Shown: piece by piece, positions 6,289-10,005 of the stretch
How the letters are laid out: the number at the start of each line of letters is the position of its first letter
Numbering within the stretch: position 1 is the stretch's first letter
DNA from: Bacteroidota bacterium
Lineage (GTDB): Bacteria; Bacteroidota; Bacteroidia; Flavobacteriales; Flavobacteriaceae
Assembly (NCBI GenBank): GCA_947468985.1
Contig: CANINJ010000051.1
Location: forward strand, 1-10,005
Direction: 5' to 3'
Length of the DNA: 10,005 nt
The notes under the pieces: generated by a model
The model's database searches: none
What the model saw: only the letters and a program-made list of their open reading frames with translations
Told to the model about the DNA's origin: nothing
Position numbers and translations under genes: made by a program

Positions 6289-6855
6289 ATGAAAACAAAA
6301 AACCAAATAACGAACAGTATAAAAAGATATGAAATTATAAGTCATTGGATAAATAACTGCGATTCTAAAAGCTCTTTCCTATTAGGTTTTTACGGAGTAA
6401 TTCTTACTGTAATTGCTTCGTCAAAATTGATTGATAATATGAAAATCATTTTTTTATTAAAACCATGTGTCAATTGTATTGACATTAATTCTGTTATAAA
6501 TTTCATTTTATTAATAACTCTAATAGCTTTTATCTTTTTTACAATTAAATGCTTTTACTTTATATATTACACTTTAAAAGCAAGAATTAATCCTGATTTA
6601 TATTCACAAAATCAACTCAATACTAATTCTTCTGTTTTTTTTCTAACAATTTCAAAAAATAGGTTTGAAGATTTTGAAAATAGAATCAATAATGAAAATA
6701 AACTTGCATTTTTGAATGATATTAATTCTCAAGTCTACATTAATTCATGCATAGCTACTCAAAAATTCATTAATTATAACAAAAGTTTAAATGCAACTTT
6801 TTTCGGACTAATATCCTTAATTGTTTTTATTGTTTTAAACCAATATAATTACTAA
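6289..6855 (+). CDS. Pycsar membrane effector, PycTM/DUF5706-like
   Basis: 188 residues. An amphipathic N-terminus leads to NNCDSKSSFLLGFYGVILTVI (about 22-42), in which the Asp25-x-Lys27 and Ser-rich entry into TM1 (about 28-45) match the signature I recall for PycTM/DUF5706 effectors. TM2 is about 68-94, long and aromatic. A cytosolic part follows with VFFLTISK (116-123) and NSQVYINSCIATQKF (146-160, ending in Lys159-Phe160). A last hydrophobic helix is at about 167-183. In Pycsar systems such proteins are activated by the cyclic pyrimidine nucleotide and impair the inner membrane, arresting the infected cell. Its position as the last gene after two cyclases supports that role. The gene is extremely AT-rich, even for this window. 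A DUF5706-like or SLATT-like membrane effector of another cyclic-nucleotide system is the main alternative. Confidence 0.7.
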   Translation: MKTKNQITNSIKRYEIISHWINNCDSKSSFLLGFYGVILTVIASSKLIDNMKIIFLLKPCVNCIDINSVINFILLITLIAFIFFTIKCFYFIYYTLKARINPDLYSQNQLNTNSSVFFLTISKNRFEDFENRINNENKLAFLNDINSQVYINSCIATQKFINYNKSLNATFFGLISLIVFIVLNQYNY

Positions 6856-6867
6856 TCCCTGATGTTT

Positions 6868-6943
6868 CGGATATGTCCCACAACGGCTAGCTCCAGATGG
6901 CTCGGATATGTCCCCACAACGGCTAGCGCGGATTTGCAATCCG
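6868..6943 (+). repeat. Tandem 35-bp repeat ending in a CGGATT hairpin
   Basis: Two near-identical units beginning CGGATATGTCCC and ending ACAACGGCTAGC start at 6868 and 6903. The second unit runs into a perfect hairpin, CGGATT-TGC-AATCCG (6929-6943). The unit is GC-rich compared with its surroundings and lies 12 bp after the effector stop codon. The pattern GGCTAGCGCGGATTTGCAATCCG is one I remember as a frequent Bacteroidota interspersed repeat. The hairpin might also end transcription of the cyclase operon, but it lacks a following T-run. Confidence 0.65.
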
Positions 6944-6976
6944 TGCCCACAAAGACAAGAAAAAATAATTGTTATG

Positions 6977-7002
6977 AGATTGCCGCGTTCCTCGCAATGA
7001 CA
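6977..7002 (-). repeat. GTCATTGCGAG-type interspersed repeat (inverted copy)
   Basis: Read on the minus strand this is TGTCATTGCGAGGAACGCGG followed by CAATCT. It is the compact form of a short, widely dispersed bacterial repeat in which GTCATTGCGAG and GCAATCT flank a variable centre. Other copies in this window are at 2251-2289, 3551-3577 (plus strand) and 7404-7430 (minus strand). Confidence 0.7.
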
Positions 7003-7059
7003 AGCTGTGAGTAAAGCATCTGAATGAAAAGAATATCTATGTCAAATGAGTAGAAAAAT

Positions 7060-7067
7060 TATCTTTG
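7060..7067 (+). promoter_or_regulatory. Candidate Bacteroidota -7 element (TATCTTTG)
   Basis: TATCTTTG matches the consensus TAnnTTTG exactly and lies about 60 bp before the ATG at 7128. No clear TTTG -33 element is seen at the usual distance. It would give the small isomerase-like gene its own promoter, independent of the cyclase operon. Confidence 0.4.
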
Positions 7068-7127
7068 ACATATTAAAACGGGAAAAGCAGAAAACCGAAT
7101 AGAGTATGCAACAAAAAAATACTAAGA

Positions 7128-7379
7128 ATGAATAAATATATGATTGATATCCTTTTGCAAGGACTAGACAATGAAACTAGAATGAAACTATTGCCCAAAG
7201 AACAAGAAATAATAAAAGAATGGGAAGACAATGGGACACTTTTAGCTTCCTATATAAAAGCCGACACCGCCGGAATTTACTTGGTGTTATTGGCTAATGA
7301 TAAATCGGACGCAGATAGCAAACTTTCAACTCTGCCATATTATCCCTATATGAAAATTGAAATAATGACCTTGAGGTAA
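7128..7379 (+). CDS. Small muconolactone-isomerase-like (dimeric alpha-beta barrel) protein
   Basis: 83 residues. The pattern is a first strand (MNKYMIDILLQ), a long charged helix (about 19-35, KLLPKEQEIIKEWEDNG), a strand pair (TLLASYIKADTAGIYLVLLAN, 37-57), a second helix (DADSKLSTLP), and a final strand with the phrase LPYYPYMKIEIMTL. The last phrase and the overall order fit the muconolactone isomerase / YciI-like ferredoxin-fold family. The catalytic role in most small members is unknown, and no aromatic-degradation genes are nearby. It is preceded by a good -7 promoter element and is probably a stand-alone gene. Substrate and function cannot be stated. Confidence 0.6.
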   Translation: MNKYMIDILLQGLDNETRMKLLPKEQEIIKEWEDNGTLLASYIKADTAGIYLVLLANDKSDADSKLSTLPYYPYMKIEIMTLR

Positions 7380-7403
7380 CCCCCGCTAGCAGAGGAACTT
7401 CAA

Positions 7404-7430
7404 CAGATTGCTTCGTGCCTCGCAATGACA
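7404..7430 (-). repeat. GTCATTGCGAG-type interspersed repeat (inverted copy)
   Basis: On the minus strand this reads TGTCATTGCGAGGCACGAAG followed by CAATCTG. It is closely related to the copy at 3551-3577 (shared GCGAGGCACG core) but in the opposite orientation. It lies between the isomerase-like gene and the small membrane-protein gene. An in-frame ATG inside it (7425) would extend the next gene, but that extension is repeat-derived. Confidence 0.7.
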
Positions 7431-7457
7431 AATCGTACTAACCTAAAAAACAACGCT

Positions 7458-7700
7458 ATGAAATTCGGATTTAGAATACCATCAATAACCAAAAGAATTG
7501 CGGCACGAACATCCGTTAAAAGAATGGTGCAAAATGAATTGGGACTCAAAGCGCCTCGTGGCTATGGCTGGATTACGAATCCTCACAAATTTGTGTACAA
7601 CAAAATCTATAATAAAACTTCTACAGGATGCGTGGTTACTTTGTTGTTTCTTCTGGCAATGCCCGTTGCGGTGGTGTTTGTGGTGATGCGGTGGTTGTAG
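7458..7700 (+). CDS. Small basic protein with a C-terminal membrane helix, 80 aa
   Basis: I chose the ATG at 7458 over the in-frame ATG at 7425, because the latter lies inside an interspersed repeat and adds only low-complexity residues (MTNRTNLKNNA). The protein starts MKFGFRIPSITKRIAARTS, is rich in Arg/Lys, and continues with LGLKAPRGYGWITNP and YNKIYNKTS. It ends with one hydrophobic helix, about residues 57-78 (GCVVTLLFLLAMPVAVVF), and a short Arg-Trp-Leu tail. I have a loose memory of short hypothetical proteins with the FRxPSxxKRIAARTS...KAPRGxGWxTNP pattern in Bacteroidota and possibly phage-related contexts, but no function is known to me. It is likely a single-pass membrane protein with a positively charged cytosolic N-terminus. 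Confidence 0.6.
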   Translation: MKFGFRIPSITKRIAARTSVKRMVQNELGLKAPRGYGWITNPHKFVYNKIYNKTSTGCVVTLLFLLAMPVAVVFVVMRWL

Positions 7701-7726
7701 TGGAATGGCAAAATACAATCAATAGC

Positions 7727-7745
7727 ATCTGAAATAAATTCAGAT
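7727..7745. terminator. Hairpin ATCTGAA-ATAAA-TTCAGAT, possible terminator
   Basis: A perfect 7-bp stem with a 5-base loop, 26 bp after the stop codon of the 80-aa protein gene. It also lies downstream of the convergent efflux operon. No T-run follows on either strand, so a terminator role is only plausible. Confidence 0.3.
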
Positions 7746-7772
7746 TGACAAAACAGAAAATGACTAATCCAT

Positions 7773-7832
7773 TAGCCCCGATAAAGGCGGTATCCTCGCA
7801 GCGAAGCGAAGAGATTGAGCCGAAAGCGGGAA
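7773..7832 (-). repeat. GC-rich interspersed repeat, copy 2 (inverted)
   Basis: On the minus strand it reads CCCGCTTTCGGCTCAATCTC, then an imperfect TTCGC/GCGAG hairpin, then GAGGATACCGCC, then ATCGGGGC. This follows the same order as the element at 1709-1803 (CGCTgcAATCTC, hairpin, GAGGATttTCGCTGCCATC), with a different central stem. It fits the flavobacterial repeat I recall with TAGCCCCGAT at one end and AAAGCGGGA at the other. It lies between convergent genes, just downstream of the TolC stop codon. Confidence 0.6.
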
Positions 7833-7875
7833 TTGCAATTGCAAAAATGTAGGAACAATTCGCTCCAAAAACAGT

Positions 7876-9189
7876 TTATAAACTTAAGTTTCCTGCCAAT
7901 TCTTTCAAAGCTATTTCGGATAATTTAGCTTGGAATTGGGCATCACTGAAACGCACTTTTGCATTGATGTAATTCAATTGTGCTGTTCTAAATTCTAATG
8001 TGGTGATGGTGCCAATTCGGAATTTATCTAATGTAATGGTGAGATTTTGTTTTGCAATGGCTTGGTTTTTCTCTTCTAAAGTAATCAATTCTAAATTGGT
8101 TAAATAGGTTTGGAATGAGGTTGTTAACTCCGATTTCAGTGCTAAATTTTGTTGGTCTATTACAATTGTAGCGTTTTCAACAGCTATTTTGGCAACTTTC
8201 TCATTTCTCTTTTGCGCAAAACCATCAAAAAGATTCAACGAAGCACCAAAGCCATAATTTAAACCTCTTGCCGAGGATTGCGTTGTGAATCCTAAATCAG
8301 ATCGGGAATCTACAAAAGTATATCCTGAGGTTACTTTTAAAGTAGGGTAACGAGCTGCTTTTATTTGCTTTAATTGTAATTCCGAAATTCTTTTAGTTAT
8401 GATTTGCGATTCTAATTGTGGGTTTTGTTTTTCTGCCAAAGCAATCAATTCAGGTAATTTTAATTGAGAATCAACAGTAATTTCTGGTTGTACTTTGAAA
8501 TCGTTTTTGGCATCCCGAGCTAAAATTTGATTCAATAAAACCTTGGTATTTGCATACAATTCCTTTTGTCTTAAAAGCGCAACGGCATCGGTGTTCAAGT
8601 CAACTTGCGCATTCAAGACTTCTAATTTTGATGCTTTTCCAATTATAAATCGATTTTGAGCCAAAGTCAATCGTTGGTTTGAAATAACAATGGTAGTGTC
8701 AAGTGCTGATAATTGCTGCTGTTGTTGCACCAAATCAAAATAGGTTGAATTTAAACTACTAATTTTTGTTAGAATAGCCAATTTTAATTGTGACTCTCCC
8801 AATTTTTGAAGTTCTTTTAACTGGTCGTATTTTGCAAACATTTTGAAACCATCAAACACCGTCCAGTCTAATCCCACGCCATAATTTAGACTTGAGTTAT
8901 TCGCATTGTCAAGAGTTAAAACTGTTCCATCGGCTCGAGTTTGCGAAAGGTGTTGAATGGCATTATTGTCAGTAATATTGGCTGTAACTTTCGGCAACAT
9001 CCCTGCATTTCCTGAAGCAACATTGGTTTTGTCGATACTTAAATTATTAGTCGCAATTTTGATTTCGTAATTGTTTTCCAATGCAATTTTCACGGCATCT
9101 TGTAAGGTCAGTATTTCTTGTGCATTCATTTGTATGCTACAAAGTAATAGCAATAAGAAACTGTTAAAAAGGATTTTATACTTTTTCAT
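7876..9189 (-). CDS. TolC-family outer-membrane efflux channel
   Basis: 437 residues from the ATG at 9189. Residues 1-23 are a signal peptide (MKKYKIL, a Leu-rich core, then MNA before QE). Two OEP repeats follow. The first opens with ILTLQDAVKIALENNYEIKI (about 26-45), and its barrel strands include YGVGLDWTVFDGFKM. The second starts near LKLPELIALAEKQNPQLESQ and has the equivalent YGFGASLNLFDGFAQ strand. Long Gln/Leu-rich coiled-coil helices lie between them. This duplicated alpha-barrel/beta-barrel layout and the length are standard for TolC/OprM channels, which form the outer-membrane exit of tripartite pumps. Upstream in-frame ATGs (9228, 9210) overlap the pump gene and precede no better signal peptide, so they were rejected. 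Only one base separates this start from the stop of the RND gene, which indicates translational coupling. Confidence 0.92.
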   Translation of the reverse strand: MKKYKILFNSFLLLLLCSIQMNAQEILTLQDAVKIALENNYEIKIATNNLSIDKTNVASGNAGMLPKVTANITDNNAIQHLSQTRADGTVLTLDNANNSSLNYGVGLDWTVFDGFKMFAKYDQLKELQKLGESQLKLAILTKISSLNSTYFDLVQQQQQLSALDTTIVISNQRLTLAQNRFIIGKASKLEVLNAQVDLNTDAVALLRQKELYANTKVLLNQILARDAKNDFKVQPEITVDSQLKLPELIALAEKQNPQLESQIITKRISELQLKQIKAARYPTLKVTSGYTFVDSRSDLGFTTQSSARGLNYGFGASLNLFDGFAQKRNEKVAKIAVENATIVIDQQNLALKSELTTSFQTYLTNLELITLEEKNQAIAKQNLTITLDKFRIGTITTLEFRTAQLNYINAKVRFSDAQFQAKLSEIALKELAGNLSL

Positions 9190-9190
9190 G

Positions 9191-10005
9191 TTATTTACTT
9201 TCTTTTTCATATTCGTCAATACGATCAAATTCAGGATAATGTTTGTGTGCTTTAGACCACATTAAATACAAAGCAGGAATTATGAATAACGTTAATACCA
9301 AAGAAAAAATGGTACCACCAACAATGACAACTCCCATTCCAATTCTACTGTTTGAGGCTGCTCCGAGAGATAGTGCTATTGGCAAGGCTCCCAATGCAAT
9401 GGCTAAACTGGTCATTAAAATTGGTCGTAATCGTGCTTCGGAAGCTTCTAAAATAGCTTCTAATTTTGGTTTTCCCTGTTCTCGCAATTGATTGGCAAAT
9501 TCAACAATTAGAATTCCGTTTTTGGTTACCAAACCAATAAGCATAACGGTTCCAATTTGACTAAAAATATTCCAAGTTTGATCGAAAAGCCATAATGAAA
9601 ATAGTGCCCCAGCTACCGCCATCGGTACCGTTAGAATAATAATGAAAGGATCTATGAAACTTTCAAATTGCGCTGCTAATATCAAAAATATTAATAGTAA
9701 TGCCAATCCAAAAGCAAAGGAAGTATTGGAACTGCTTTCAACAAAATCTCGAGATTCACCACCTAAATCGGTTGTAAAAGTATCGTCTAAAACTTTGGCT
9801 TTGATTTCATTCATAGCATCAATTCCATCGCTGATACTTTTGCCTGGAGCCAATCCAGCCGAAACAGTTGCCGACATATACCTGTTATTATGATACAATT
9901 GCGGAGGGTTACTTTGCTCTTCAATGGTAACCACATTGTCCATTTGAATCAATTCACCTTTGTTGTTTTTCACAAACATAGAAGTTAAATCCAATGGTTT
10001 TGAAC
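9191..10005 (-). CDS. RND efflux pump inner-membrane permease, C-terminal part (runs off the right edge)
   Basis: The frame is open from the right edge (about 271 codons) to a TAA at 9191-9193, so the N-terminal three quarters lie outside the window. The visible part starts in the second periplasmic porter region (VKNNKGELIQMDNVVTI). It continues with TDLGGESRDFVESS, then TM helices 8-12, including LIFLILAAQFESFIDPFII, the FSQIGTVMLIGLVTKNGILIVEF helix (the classic HAE1/AcrB-type segment), EARLRPILMTSLA, and GTIFSLVLTLFIIPALYLMW. It ends in a short charged tail. It is a proton-driven exporter that works with a periplasmic adaptor (probably encoded upstream) and the TolC-family protein encoded directly downstream. 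Substrate is not deducible. An AcrB/MexB-like multidrug pump is the best fit; the ExPortal-type or heavy-metal branch is less likely from the GLVTKNGIL motif. Confidence 0.92.
   Translation of the reverse strand, partial: SKPLDLTSMFVKNNKGELIQMDNVVTIEEQSNPPQLYHNNRYMSATVSAGLAPGKSISDGIDAMNEIKAKVLDDTFTTDLGGESRDFVESSSNTSFAFGLALLLIFLILAAQFESFIDPFIIILTVPMAVAGALFSLWLFDQTWNIFSQIGTVMLIGLVTKNGILIVEFANQLREQGKPKLEAILEASEARLRPILMTSLAIALGALPIALSLGAASNSRIGMGVVIVGGTIFSLVLTLFIIPALYLMWSKAHKHYPEFDRIDEYEKESK

Noticed and set aside
7425..7457. Upstream ATG for the 80-aa membrane protein
   Set aside because: The ATG lies inside a GTCATTGCGAG-type interspersed repeat, so the extra eleven residues come from mobile repeat DNA.
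9071..9893. Plus-strand open frames opposite the TolC and RND genes
   Set aside because: They lie antisense to two strongly recognisable genes and encode nothing recognisable.

Overview
The window looks like a chromosomal segment of a Bacteroidota bacterium, most likely Flavobacterium or a close relative in the Flavobacteriaceae. The reasons are the AT-rich coding DNA, a large secreted Ig-like repeat protein of the gliding/type IX secretion kind, matches to the Bacteroidota promoter element TAnnTTTG, and several repeat families that I associate with flavobacterial genomes. Conserved genes lie at both edges, and a mosaic accessory region lies between them.

Layout: (1) 1-1521, minus strand: N-terminal 507 codons of a large secreted surface protein that runs off the left edge. 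(2) 1522-1991: gene-free, with a GC-rich interspersed repeat (1709-1803) and a possible promoter. (3) 1992-2441: the N-terminal stump of what looks like a type IIG restriction-modification enzyme, cut off where a hairpin-rich repeat block (2251-2620) begins. (4) 2656-3141: an unrecognised 161-aa protein, followed at once by an array of about 18 degenerate 21/22-bp units (3145-3542). (5) 3551-4060: a second, larger hairpin block with a 125-bp tandem duplication, then an intact IS200-like/REP-associated Y1 transposase (4106-4567).

(6) 4716-6855 is the most important part. It is a tight three-gene operon encoding two different class III nucleotide cyclases and a small membrane protein resembling the Pycsar effector PycTM (DUF5706 type). 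This looks like a Pycsar anti-phage system in which infection would trigger synthesis of a cyclic mononucleotide that activates a membrane-damaging effector. Known Pycsar loci normally pair one cyclase with one effector. Two cyclases in tandem, both with intact metal-binding residues and one carrying a possible C-terminal zinc site, are unusual and may mark a variant system.

(7) 6868-7430: more short repeats around a small muconolactone-isomerase-like (dimeric alpha-beta barrel) protein (7128-7379). (8) 7458-7700: a small basic protein with a C-terminal membrane helix, followed by an inverted relative of the 1709-1803 repeat (7773-7832). (9) 7876-10005, minus strand: a TolC-family outer-membrane channel directly downstream of, and probably translationally coupled to, the C-terminal part of an RND efflux pump that runs off the right edge.

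The accessory region from about 1.7 to 7.8 kb therefore looks like a repeat-rich hotspot. It holds a dead restriction system, a defence operon and an active-looking Y1 transposase with its likely hairpin substrates. It is bracketed by inverted copies of one interspersed repeat and flanked by ordinary chromosomal genes.
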